12,976 bases of DNA from Pseudomonadales bacterium (GTDB taxonomy: Bacteria; Pseudomonadota; Gammaproteobacteria; Pseudomonadales; Azotimanducaceae), in assembly GCA_028822125.1 (NCBI GenBank), contig JAPKEK010000018.1, positions 1 through 12,976 of the forward strand. Reading direction: 5' to 3'. The position numbers and the translations under genes are program-made. Positions 6,015-12,976 of this stretch are shown piece by piece. The notes under the pieces were generated by a model. The model was not told the DNA's origin. It did no database searches and saw only the letters and a list, made by a program, of their open reading frames with translations. Position 1 is the first letter of the stretch. Each line of letters starts with the position of its first letter.

Positions 6015-8188
6015 GGGAAGTACTCGAGGGTCACTCCAGCAATACGGGGTTCGCCGAATTGAAAGTAGGGTTCGGTGACGTAAAATTTCCTGGGATCATT
6101 GCCAAAGCTGCCAAAGCCTCGAGTATAGGTCAGCTGGTTGGTAAGGTTGCGGCCCCACAGGCTCAATCGAAAATGCTCGCCATCCAAGCCGATCTGACCA
6201 TTGACCAGAAGGAAAGATCGACTACGACTGCGGTGACGGTCAGAAAAATAATAATCGTCCTTGGCATCCAGAGATAAACCAGCGAACCAGGAATCGACTG
6301 CATAGTCCAGGGTCAAGGTCCCCATATACTGCGGCGCTTGAGCCTGCTCTCGACCGCTTAGGTTTTCGCCAAATTCATTGATGAATTGGTCAAATCGGGT
6401 TCTCAGCAGGCCGATTGAGAAGCCGGCCTGCCAATGGCTGTTCATTAGCCACTGGGCTTCCAGTTCAATACCTTTATTTGTCCCCTCAGCAGCGTTACCG
6501 AGGAAGTCAATGAATTCGGTACTGCCATCAGGGCGCGATCTCAGCAGAGAACTTTTAACCTGTTGATCCTGACGCAGGGCGTAAAAGACAGCAGACCGGA
6601 GTCGAATACGATTGTCATAAAATGCTGACTTGAAACCTAATTCGGTTTCAAGCAGCGTTTCTGATTGAAATTCCCTGAGGTCCTCATCGAGACTGCCGTC
6701 GGTGTTAAAGCCACCGGCTTTGAAGCCTTTGGCAAGGCTGAGGTAAGCCATGGTTGTATCATTTAGTTGAGCCTGTAAGGCCAGTCTGCCGCCCCACAGG
6801 GTATCTTCCGGGTTGAATTTGAGCAGGCTGTTGTCGACATAGTGACTGGTTCTATGCTCCACGCGAATGCCCGTAATCAAGGTCAGGGTATCCGATAAAG
6901 CAGTTTCCAGTTCGCCATAAAGTGCTGTGGACTCCACATCAAAAGCACTTTGGTAATCACTGACTGCAAAGGTGTAATGCCGCGCCAGCGTGGTTTTTCT
7001 GCGCTGGTGGTAGATACCCATCAGCCAGCTTGTTGACTGGGCAAAAATTTTACTGTTTTGATTTGATAACAACCTCAGCTCCAGGCTGAGATGGTCACGC
7101 TCCCGGAAATAGTGATCTGTTGAACTGTAGGCCCAGGGATGAATATCTGTGAAACTCCAGTCTTCGTCATAACCATAGTTGATTTCTGAACGACTGAAGT
7201 TGCCGATTGTCACCAGATTCAGGTTGGTTAGTTCAAAGTGACCCAGGATGCCGATGGCAGTGCTTCGTTGTTGATCGAAACCCGGTTCATCTGACAATGT
7301 CGTTCGCGTGTTATCCAGTGAAAACGCATCATAGCCGTTGTCAATGTCCGCGTGCAGAACATTTACCAGCAGGTTATTTTGCTGCCCCAGATCGAATAGT
7401 AGTTTTGCTCTGATCGACAATTCATCCTGGCCATTGGTATTAGTCCTGTCGAGATAGCTGTTGTTGTAATAACCATCGCTTCGATGCCGAGAGATAGCGG
7501 TCCGACTGCTCACTCGGTCGTTTAAGGGTAGATTAAACATTGCTGAAATAGAAGTTGTGTTGTATTCGGCTGCACTCAATGCCAGTTTCATTTCATAATC
7601 CGGTGCTGGATCGTAACTTTTGAGATTAATAAGGCCCGCCAGGCCATTTGCACCATAGCGGGTTCCTCTTGGACCTCGCAGAACCTCAATTTGTTCGATA
7701 TCTGTTAGCGTTGCGATACTTGCTGAGCCGCTAAAGTCGATCTGGTCTATGAGGACGCCGACAGAGGAATTAAGCGGTTCCACAAACTGGCTGCGTTCGC
7801 CAATTCCGCGAATTTGAAAAAAACGAGATCGATTGGAACCCATGGAATAATTGAGGTTCGGGATTGCATTAAGCATGCCTTCCAGGTGCTGGATATTCCG
7901 GCTGGATATGCTTTTTGCATTGATGACCGTGATGCTGGTGATGGTATCGAGTTCAGGCCGATTGCGAAAGTCTGCACTGACCTTTACTTCTGGTAATTCT
8001 GGCAGGGCCTGCTGAGAGTCGTCGGCCAGGTCAGCGTAAGAAAGTGACGTGCCCAGTAACAGGGGCAGCAGTCGAACGGCCCTTGCTGGTAAAGTCTTTA
8101 CAAGGAAGAATTTTGGGGACAGGGTCTTTAAATGGCATGCTTTTTCGAAAAGAGCGTTCAGTTGGATTATCTTTACTTCAAAGGACAT
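6011..8188 (-). CDS. TonB-dependent outer-membrane receptor, probably for thiamine
   Basis: A 725-residue TonB-dependent receptor. A hydrophobic segment at about 37-50 followed by SYA (50-52) looks like a Sec signal peptide, but it is preceded by an unusually long n-region of some 36 residues. A TonB-box-like PEVKVSA (66-72) comes next, then a plug domain (about 75-195) with QIRGIG (125-130) and RGPRGTRYGANGLAGLINL (171-189), and a beta-barrel to the C-terminus. The C-terminal sequence TLEYFP fits a final barrel strand. TPP riboswitch control (8263-8337) and coupling to a PnuC-type gene indicate that it imports thiamine or a derivative across the outer membrane. The ATG at 8188 is chosen because a GGAG ribosome site (complement of 8195-8198) stands 6 bases before it and is embedded in the riboswitch expression platform. 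Siderophore specificity is unlikely given the regulation. Confidence 0.93.
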   Translation of the reverse strand: MSFEVKIIQLNALFEKACHLKTLSPKFFLVKTLPARAVRLLPLLLGTSLSYADLADDSQQALPELPEVKVSADFRNRPELDTITSITVINAKSISSRNIQHLEGMLNAIPNLNYSMGSNRSRFFQIRGIGERSQFVEPLNSSVGVLIDQIDFSGSASIATLTDIEQIEVLRGPRGTRYGANGLAGLINLKSYDPAPDYEMKLALSAAEYNTTSISAMFNLPLNDRVSSRTAISRHRSDGYYNNSYLDRTNTNGQDELSIRAKLLFDLGQQNNLLVNVLHADIDNGYDAFSLDNTRTTLSDEPGFDQQRSTAIGILGHFELTNLNLVTIGNFSRSEINYGYDEDWSFTDIHPWAYSSTDHYFRERDHLSLELRLLSNQNSKIFAQSTSWLMGIYHQRRKTTLARHYTFAVSDYQSAFDVESTALYGELETALSDTLTLITGIRVEHRTSHYVDNSLLKFNPEDTLWGGRLALQAQLNDTTMAYLSLAKGFKAGGFNTDGSLDEDLREFQSETLLETELGFKSAFYDNRIRLRSAVFYALRQDQQVKSSLLRSRPDGSTEFIDFLGNAAEGTNKGIELEAQWLMNSHWQAGFSIGLLRTRFDQFINEFGENLSGREQAQAPQYMGTLTLDYAVDSWFAGLSLDAKDDYYFSDRHRSRSRSFLLVNGQIGLDGEHFRLSLWGRNLTNQLTYTRGFGSFGNDPRKFYVTEPYFQFGEPRIAGVTLEYFP

Positions 8189-8194
8189 GCAGAT

Positions 8195-8222
8195 CTCCGT
8201 GTTATCACTAACAGTGCCGGAG
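8195..8222 (-). promoter_or_regulatory. Shine-Dalgarno-sequestering hairpin of the riboswitch
   Basis: On the - strand CTCCG (8222-8218), four unpaired bases, TGTTA, a GTGA tetraloop, TAACA and CGGAG (8199-8195) fold into two stacked perfect 5-bp stems. The 3' strand CGGAG contains the GGAG ribosome site of the receptor gene, so forming the hairpin would block translation. The loop has the GNRA pattern. The 5' arm overlaps CCGGCA (8220-8215), which is complementary to UGCCGG (8274-8269) in the aptamer and could therefore be captured when TPP is absent. Confidence 0.6.
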
Positions 8223-8262
8223 TGAGCTTGCGTTGGGGAGGGACTGGGATCAACAATCTTTT

Positions 8263-8337
8263 CCTACGCCGGCATTATCCGGATCAGGTTCCAGGGTTTG
8301 CTTTCAGTCAGCATCTCAGGTCCTTAGACCACCCCTA
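8263..8337 (-). ncRNA. TPP riboswitch (THI element)
   Basis: The - strand carries the conserved parts of the thiamine pyrophosphate aptamer in the right order: GGGGTGG near 8335-8329, CTGAGAT (8319-8313), an ACCCTGGAACCTGATC segment (about 8297-8282) and GGATAATGCCGGCGTAGG (8280-8263). These are the J3/2 CUGAGA element that binds the pyrimidine and the J2/4-P4-P5 segment that binds the pyrophosphate. The element begins within about ten bases of the predicted transcription start and precedes the receptor gene by 75 bases. TPP binding should lower expression of the receptor and PnuT. A ribosome-site-sequestering hairpin downstream and the absence of a T-tract terminator point to control of translation. 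Confidence 0.97.
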
Positions 8338-8349
8338 AGTTCGTGACAC

Positions 8350-8379
8350 ATTATATAGCGGGCCGGGTTATATTGTAAG
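8350..8379 (-). promoter_or_regulatory. Sigma-70-like promoter of the thiamine-uptake operon
   Basis: A perfect -10 box TATAAT lies at 8355-8350 on the - strand, with CTTACA (8379-8374, four of six matches) 18 bases upstream as -35. Predicted transcription start is near 8343, so the RNA would begin almost exactly with the TPP aptamer. The promoter overlaps the stop codon of the upstream VOC gene (8351-8353), so the thiamine operon has its own start while read-through from the amidase operon remains possible because no terminator is present. Confidence 0.65.
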
Positions 8380-8767
8380 GTCCGGGTTCTGACCCGAAAA
8401 CGAGTCGATTACCAGCGGGGTCTTCAATCATGAAGTCGATGAGGCCGTAGTGAGAGGCCTGCAGAGGCCGGATAATATTAATGCCCTGCGCTTTACAATG
8501 ATTAAAAAGCGTTTTCGCTTCGGAGATATATAAATAGGCATCTGTTTCTATGCTTTGCCTGGAGTCTGGTTGGGGTTGTCTTCCTCTGATTTGAATATGA
8601 ATATCGATTTCATCCCGTTTCAGGACGGCGTAAACCGGCTGGTCATCCATTCCCCTGTATACGCCCGAAGGACACCTGAAACCGAGCTTTTGGCAATACC
8701 ATTGAACTGCCTGGCCCGCATCTTGCGCTCCTAAAACCGGTGCCACTCTAGGCCTGTTTTTACTCAT
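8351..8767 (-). CDS. VOC superfamily (glyoxalase/bleomycin-resistance fold) protein
   Basis: A small cytoplasmic protein of the vicinal-oxygen-chelate fold. PVLGAQDAGQAVQWYCQKLGF (about 10-30 of the chosen start) is the usual first helix motif, and DFMIEDPAGNRLVFG near the end is the usual DPxGN turn. A histidine in DIHIQIRG is at a typical metal-site position, but the last-strand glutamate found in true glyoxalases is replaced (RLVFG), so enzyme activity is uncertain. I place the start at the ATG at 8767, giving 138 residues and an 8-base overlap with the preceding gene (ATGAGTAA); an in-frame ATG at 8782 would add five residues. Neither start has a good ribosome site, which fits translational coupling to the PLP-enzyme gene. 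The gene is the last of the amidase operon and ends on the promoter of the thiamine-uptake genes. Confidence 0.82.
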   Translation of the reverse strand: MSKNRPRVAPVLGAQDAGQAVQWYCQKLGFRCPSGVYRGMDDQPVYAVLKRDEIDIHIQIRGRQPQPDSRQSIETDAYLYISEAKTLFNHCKAQGINIIRPLQASHYGLIDFMIEDPAGNRLVFGSEPGPYNITRPAI

Positions 8768-9998
8768 GGGCCAGCGTCGCATAGTCTATGGGGTGGGTGA
8801 TATCCAGGTGGGATGGGCTTTCTGGCATTTCATATTTGAGCCCGGTGGCGCAGTTAAACAGTAATACTGATTCATCTTTACCGATTCTACCGGTATTGAC
8901 TTCCTGGATTAAGGCTGCAACGGTAGCGGCGCCTTCCGGACACAGTAGCAAGCCTTCTCTGCTGGCCAGTTCTCTTTGTGCCAGTTCGATATCCTCATCG
9001 GAAACAGAACAGGCGAAGCCCTGGCTTTGTCTTACTGCATCCAGAATCAGGAAATCACCGATTGCCACAGGGACACGGATGCCGGCGGCCCGGGTAGTTG
9101 CATTATGCCAGAGCGCAGCATGTCGGTCGCCAGCATCAAATGCCTTGACGATGGGTGCGCAGCCTTCAGCCTGAACAGCAATCATGCGAGGTCTTTTACT
9201 ACCAATCCAGCCTATTGCTTCAAGTTCAGCAAAAGCTTTCCACATGCCAATCAGCCCGGTACCACCGCCGGTGGGGTATAGAATCACGTCGGGTACCTGC
9301 CATTGATATTGTTCACAGAGCTCTAAACCCATGGTTTTCTTGCCTTCGATACGATAGGGCTCTTTTAGAGTCGAGATATCAAACCAATCCATATGCGGTT
9401 GACCTTCTTTGACAATCTTACCGCAGTCGTTAATCAAGCCATTCACCCGAAAGGTGGCGGCACCCTGCATGGCGATCTCTCGTACATTGACCTCAGGCGT
9501 GTCTTCCGGGCAGAAAGCATATGATTGCAGGCCTGCTCTGCTGCTGTAGGCAGCCAGAGCAGCACCGGCATTACCATTAGTGGGAATGGCCAGTTTTGTT
9601 AAACCGAGTTCTTTTGCCATTGATACCGCCAGGGCAATACCTCTGGCTTTAAACGAACCGGTAGGCAGACGGCCCTCGTCTTTAATGGCCACCGCATCCA
9701 TTCCTAGTTTTGATTCCAGGTAGCGTGAACGAATGACAGGGGTCATGATCTCGCCTAGAGAAATAATGTTTTCGGTTTTTCTTACCGGCAGAAATTCACG
9801 GTAGCGCCAGAGATTGGCCGGTCTGTTATGTAACATAGACTTGTCTAAATAGGTTTTCAGGGCGTTAAGGTCATAACGCACGAGCAAGGGTTTGCCAGCA
9901 TCGGATAAATTGTGGATTTGGTCTGCGGGGTAGTGGCGTCCCGTCTCGCTGCATTCAAGGTGGGTGACGAAAGTCTTTCGGTCCGGGAATTCCTGCAT
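8760..9998 (-). CDS. Threonine synthase-like PLP-dependent enzyme
   Basis: A fold-type II pyridoxal-phosphate enzyme of the class I (plant/archaeal) threonine synthase group, which normally converts O-phosphohomoserine to threonine. The N-terminus LECSETGRHYPADQ (14-27) is the small ribbon-like head of this family; KDEGRLPTGSFKARG (106-120) contains the PLP lysine K117; NGNAG (141-145) and GGGTG (244-248) are cofactor-binding loops. Later CPEGAA and LFNCATGLKY are also characteristic. Length is 412 residues from the chosen start. The open frame runs to 10103, but I take the ATG at 9998 because it lies one base after the amidase stop (TAA, A, ATG) and gives the usual family N-terminus; no separate ribosome site is visible. 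Most gammaproteobacteria make threonine with a different ThrC, in a thr operon, so this may be a paralogue acting on another substrate. Confidence 0.88.
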   Translation of the reverse strand: MQEFPDRKTFVTHLECSETGRHYPADQIHNLSDAGKPLLVRYDLNALKTYLDKSMLHNRPANLWRYREFLPVRKTENIISLGEIMTPVIRSRYLESKLGMDAVAIKDEGRLPTGSFKARGIALAVSMAKELGLTKLAIPTNGNAGAALAAYSSRAGLQSYAFCPEDTPEVNVREIAMQGAATFRVNGLINDCGKIVKEGQPHMDWFDISTLKEPYRIEGKKTMGLELCEQYQWQVPDVILYPTGGGTGLIGMWKAFAELEAIGWIGSKRPRMIAVQAEGCAPIVKAFDAGDRHAALWHNATTRAAGIRVPVAIGDFLILDAVRQSQGFACSVSDEDIELAQRELASREGLLLCPEGAATVAALIQEVNTGRIGKDESVLLFNCATGLKYEMPESPSHLDITHPIDYATLAHE

Positions 9999-9999
9999 T

Positions 10000-11424
10000 T
10001 TAACAGGAATCGTTTGAGGGTTGAATTTTCCAGGCCGGATTGGCTTTTTGAAAAGCAAACGCGAGTTGCAGAATTGCCATATCCTGCTGCGCACCCGCCA
10101 CAATCTGCAGGCCGATGGGTAAACCCTGTTGTGTGAATCCGCATGGAATAGAAATTGAGGGTAAGCCCAGAGAAGACAGATAGTAGCAGGATTTCATCCA
10201 GTCGATATAAGTCTCCATGGTTACGCCTTCTATCTCCTTGACATATTCATCGTCAATTGAAAAAGGAGGGACCTGAACCACAGGGAGCAACAGGAATTGG
10301 TAACGGGCAAAAAAATCGGATAGCCGGGTATATAGTTGCGTGCGGGCTTGTTCTGCCTGGCCAATATCCTTGGCTGTGAGTGCCAGGCCGGCTTGGGTAT
10401 TCCAGATAATAGTGTCTTTGTATAAGGTCCTGTTTTTCTGGATGTCATCTCCGAACCGCATTGCAAACGACCATGCCCTGAGCGTTTTGAAGGCGAGGTC
10501 AGCACCACTGAAATCGGGACAGTGATCGTCTACCTCACAGCCAATATCAGAGAGTGGCTGAGCGGCCCTACGAATGACTTCCTTAACTTCGCTATCGACT
10601 GGAATTTGCCCATCAAAATCGGCACTGAGGGCAACTCTGACGCCCTTGAAGTCCCTGTCCAGGGGCGTTAAAAATTCTCTGCCTGATGCTTGGATGGAAA
10701 GTGGTGCTCTCTGGTCTGGGCCTGCTATTGCCGCCAGCAGGAGGGCACAGTCTTCCACAGTCCTTGCCATGGGGCCGCTGGTAGGAAGGTTGAACCAACC
10801 GGCTTCAGAGGGGATGCTTGGAACTCGCCCTGCGGACGGACGAAAACCGACAACATTGCAAAAGCTTGCTGGATTTCTAAGGGAACCTCCCATATCGCTG
10901 CCATCACACAATGGCAGCATTCGCGCTGCAAGACTGACAGCCGCGCCGCCTGAACTACCACCACAGGTTTTATTCAGATCAAAGGGGTTTTTTGTCGATC
11001 CGAATACTTCATTAAAGGTTTGCGAGCCGGCTCCCCATTCCGGTGTGTTTGTTTTGCCGATAGAAATGGCACCCGCATCCTGCATTCTCTGAACTATCAA
11101 GGCATTTTCGTCTGGAATAAAATCCTGGAATATCCTTGAACCAAAAGTCGTACGAATCCCCTTGGTCAGCACAAGATCTTTGTGGGCAACGGGAATACCA
11201 CCGAGTATTCCAATGTCTTCGCCACGGGCTAACTGCTGGTCGATTTTTTTAGCCTGAGCCAGAGCTATTTCCGGTACGAGGGTCACTATTGCGTTGAGAT
11301 TGCTATTGACCGCCTCGATTCGTGTTAGGTGCGCATTAAGCACTTCAGTTGCAGATACCGCATGGCTGCTGATCAGATGATGCAACTGGGTTGCGGATTG
11401 TTCGAACAGTTGGGTTGCAGCCAA
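10000..11424 (-). CDS. Amidase (amidase-signature family)
   Basis: A 474-residue hydrolase of the amidase-signature family, which cleaves amide bonds with a Ser-cisSer-Lys triad. The triad is visible as K82 in GGIPVAHKDLV, S157 in TCGGSSGGAAV and nucleophile S181 in GSDMGGSLRNPA; the 24-residue spacing between the two serines is the same as in FAAH (S217/S241). Length is typical. There is no signal peptide. The substrate cannot be read from sequence; GatA is unlikely because no gatC or gatB is near. The start is TTG at 11424, with a GAGG ribosome site (complement of 11431-11434) six bases before it. The nearest ATG upstream is out of frame. It heads a run of three tightly packed genes (amidase, PLP enzyme, VOC protein). 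A cluster of GCTTGA repeats lies upstream. Confidence 0.92.
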   Translation of the reverse strand: MAATQLFEQSATQLHHLISSHAVSATEVLNAHLTRIEAVNSNLNAIVTLVPEIALAQAKKIDQQLARGEDIGILGGIPVAHKDLVLTKGIRTTFGSRIFQDFIPDENALIVQRMQDAGAISIGKTNTPEWGAGSQTFNEVFGSTKNPFDLNKTCGGSSGGAAVSLAARMLPLCDGSDMGGSLRNPASFCNVVGFRPSAGRVPSIPSEAGWFNLPTSGPMARTVEDCALLLAAIAGPDQRAPLSIQASGREFLTPLDRDFKGVRVALSADFDGQIPVDSEVKEVIRRAAQPLSDIGCEVDDHCPDFSGADLAFKTLRAWSFAMRFGDDIQKNRTLYKDTIIWNTQAGLALTAKDIGQAEQARTQLYTRLSDFFARYQFLLLPVVQVPPFSIDDEYVKEIEGVTMETYIDWMKSCYYLSSLGLPSISIPCGFTQQGLPIGLQIVAGAQQDMAILQLAFAFQKANPAWKIQPSNDSC

Positions 11425-11452
11425 TAGATACCTCGATTCTCATTTATTGCAG

Positions 11453-11632
11453 GGCTTGAGTATAGTCGCTTTTGGCAGGAAACCGGACATTTTCAAGCCT
11501 ACAGTTCAAGCATTTGCTTGATTGCATTCTGTGGCGAGGACGGATCCGGTTGTCATCACTGCTGCGGTGGGGAAGCAAATGCCCTGCATAGCTTTATTGG
11601 CAGGTCCACTGATTCAGCAGATCAGTTCAAGC
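11453..11632. repeat. Cluster of five GCTTGA/TCAAGC elements
   Basis: The 235-base gap between the exporter stop and the amidase start contains GCTTGA at 11454-11459 and 11516-11521, and TCAAGC at 11493-11498, 11506-11511 and 11627-11632. Two form a dyad TCAAGC-ATTT-GCTTGA (11506-11521); 11453-11459 and 11493-11499 form the longer inverted pair GGCTTGA/TCAAGCC; CAGTTCAAGC occurs twice (11502-11511 and 11623-11632). A possible - strand -10 box, TATACT (complement of 11459-11464), sits beside the first copy. About 0.1 copies would be expected by chance. This is likely the control region of the amidase operon, with the repeats as regulator half-sites. Confidence 0.5.
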
Positions 11633-11659
11633 TGCGGGTAAGTGGTCCTGAAAAGCGGC

Positions 11660-12919
11660 TTACTTTTCGCCAAGTGGGCCAGCTTCGCTTCTGCTTATGT
11701 TGATAAATACCGCCAGACTGATGAGCGTTAACGTGGCCGACAAGAGGAAAGGTGCGCCGGGATAATAGAAGGCACTGCTGGCTTGGCTAAAACTGGAAAA
11801 GACCTGGGTCATCAGCGGTGGTGCGATAATAGAAGCCAGGCTCATCAGACTGGCAAGGCCACCCTGAAGCTCTCCCTGGCGATTGTCTTCCACTTTAGTC
11901 GATGCCAGGCCATTGAGGGCTGGGCCTGCCAGTGCGCCTAGAGCGCCTGGAATCATAGCGAGATACATCATCCAGCTTTCGGACGCACCGGCATAACCCA
12001 GGAAGGCAACTGTGGTACAACTCATGCCTAATACCCCAGCGCCTCTGAGGCCAATTTTGGGGATGACTTTTTTAATCAGCAACCCCTGGACCAACGCCAT
12101 TAGTAGTCCAATGAATCCCAACGAGTAGCCAATTTCGCGCGCCGACCAGGCAAAACGCTGCATGGTAAAATAGCTCCAGATGGACGGCAGAACATGATGC
12201 CCGAGATGATAAATGAAGATCACAGACAGGATGCCAAGAATCATTTTGTATTGGCTTAATCTAAGCAAAGTACTGATTGGGTTAGCGTTACGTAAAATGA
12301 ACCTGCGGCGGTTTTCATGATTCAGGGATTCCGGCAGCAAGAGTAGCCCCATCAAGAGATTGACAGCCAGCAAGGCCCCGGCGAGGAAAAATGGCGCCCT
12401 GCTGCCAAAACCGCCGACAAGGCCTCCGATAATTGGGCCTATTACGAAGCCAAGTCCGAAAGCTGCGCCGATCATGCCGAAGTATTGCGCTCGTTTGTCC
12501 GCTTGCGTGGTATCGGCAATGTAGGCATTGCAGGTGCTTAGCGTGGCTGAACCCATTCCAGACAGGACTCTACCGATAAACAGGACTGTGAGTGACTCAG
12601 CCAGTCCCATCAATATGTAATTGCTGCTGGCGACACCGAGTGAAATCAGTAATACCGGCCTGCGGCCAATGGCATCAGATAGATTACCTAGCAGGGGTGC
12701 AAAGCAGAATTGAATAGCGGCATATATTACCATCAACACGCCACCGATCTGGGCGGCTGCAGCTAAGTCTCTGCCGTTGATCTCCATCAGCAGTTCGGGT
12801 AATACGGGTAACATGATGCCGAACCCGATGGAATCCATAAGCGCTGTTACGAACACAATCACAAGTGCCGCAGGGCCTGGAGCAATGTGTTCGGACGAAT
12901 TTAAGTTGGTTGGTTGCAC
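11660..12919 (-). CDS. MFS transporter, TCR/Tet type
   Basis: A 419-residue major facilitator superfamily protein with about twelve membrane segments. LMDSIGFGIMLPVLPELL (27-44) is the first-helix signature of the tetracycline-exporter branch (DHA1), GNLSDAIGRRPVLL (78-91) is motif A after helix 2, and FVIGPIIGG (158-166) is motif C, typical of drug/proton antiporters. It most likely exports a small molecule in exchange for protons; the substrate is unknown and the branch includes many non-tetracycline exporters. The start is taken at GTG 12919, giving a normal short cytoplasmic tail. No clear ribosome site precedes it, and the same frame stays open to the right window edge without another ATG, so a start outside the window cannot be excluded. 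It is separated by 235 bases from the amidase and may be a separate unit. Confidence 0.88.
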   Translation of the reverse strand: MQPTNLNSSEHIAPGPAALVIVFVTALMDSIGFGIMLPVLPELLMEINGRDLAAAAQIGGVLMVIYAAIQFCFAPLLGNLSDAIGRRPVLLISLGVASSNYILMGLAESLTVLFIGRVLSGMGSATLSTCNAYIADTTQADKRAQYFGMIGAAFGLGFVIGPIIGGLVGGFGSRAPFFLAGALLAVNLLMGLLLLPESLNHENRRRFILRNANPISTLLRLSQYKMILGILSVIFIYHLGHHVLPSIWSYFTMQRFAWSAREIGYSLGFIGLLMALVQGLLIKKVIPKIGLRGAGVLGMSCTTVAFLGYAGASESWMMYLAMIPGALGALAGPALNGLASTKVEDNRQGELQGGLASLMSLASIIAPPLMTQVFSSFSQASSAFYYPGAPFLLSATLTLISLAVFINISRSEAGPLGEK

Positions 12920-12976
12920 AGCGCAACGCTTATCTGGATCGGGTATTACAAGCCTAGCTGGTTTGCGGTATCCAGC

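Noticed and set aside
8788..9174. 128-codon + strand open frame opposite the PLP enzyme
   Set aside because: It is a shadow of the PLP-enzyme gene with serine/alanine-rich nonsense composition and no motif.
9999..10103. Extended 447-residue version of the threonine synthase-like protein
   Set aside because: The extra 35 codons lie inside the amidase gene and do not look like the family; the ATG one base after the amidase stop gives the normal N-terminus.
10574..11092. 172-codon + strand open frame opposite the amidase
   Set aside because: It is a shadow of a well-supported amidase in the opposite strand, has no recognisable motif and no ribosome site of note.
11518..11703. 61-codon + strand open frame in the exporter-amidase gap
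   Set aside because: It overlaps the exporter's 3' end, has no ribosome site or family resemblance; the gap is better explained as a regulatory region.
12957..12976. Inverted repeat GCTGG/CCAGC at the right edge
   Set aside because: A 5-bp repeat with a 10-base loop is expected by chance and the context is cut off by the window end.

Overview
The window reads as chromosomal DNA of a free-living, probably aquatic, gammaproteobacterium. The main evidence is a sigma-32 with an intact RpoH box, a TonB-dependent outer-membrane receptor, a Gram-negative style thiamine-uptake operon under a TPP riboswitch, and fatty-acid-like CoA chemistry genes. I see no tRNA, rRNA, CRISPR array, insertion sequence or phage gene. 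The genus is not determinable by eye.

Layout. 1-326 is non-coding, with a small terminator-like hairpin and a promoter for rpoH. 327-2521 (+ strand) holds rpoH, a DUF169 protein and a small cysteine-rich, probably zinc-binding protein. 2739-4365 (- strand) holds a CaiB/BaiF class III CoA-transferase preceded by the frameshifted C-terminal remnant of an AMP-dependent acyl-CoA synthetase. 4456-5259 (+ strand) is an enoyl-CoA hydratase/isomerase family gene divergent from that pair. Everything from 5397 to 12919 is on the - strand. Read in the direction of transcription it is: a Tet-type MFS exporter; a 235-base gap with five copies of GCTTGA/TCAAGC; then an amidase, a class I threonine synthase-like PLP enzyme and a VOC/glyoxalase-fold protein, all tightly packed; then a promoter, a TPP riboswitch, a TonB-dependent receptor and a PnuC-type transporter.

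How the genes work together. The best resolved system is the last one. A sigma-70-like promoter at the stop codon of the VOC gene drives a complete THI-box aptamer. Downstream, a hairpin hides the Shine-Dalgarno of the receptor gene, and a six-base stretch of the aptamer could pair with the 5' arm of that hairpin as an anti-sequestor. The receptor and transporter overlap by four bases (GTGA). This is a thiamine import module (outer-membrane receptor plus PnuT) shut off by TPP at translation. The amidase, PLP enzyme and VOC genes form a second transcription unit with no recognised pathway. The CoA-transferase, dead synthetase and hydratase look like the rest of a former acyl-CoA catabolic or activation cluster in which the ligase has decayed.

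Most unusual points: the multiply frameshifted acyl-CoA synthetase whose stop codon still overlaps the CoA-transferase start; the readable expression platform of the riboswitch; the GCTTGA repeat cluster upstream of the amidase operon; and a heat-shock-like CTTGAAA promoter element ahead of rpoH.
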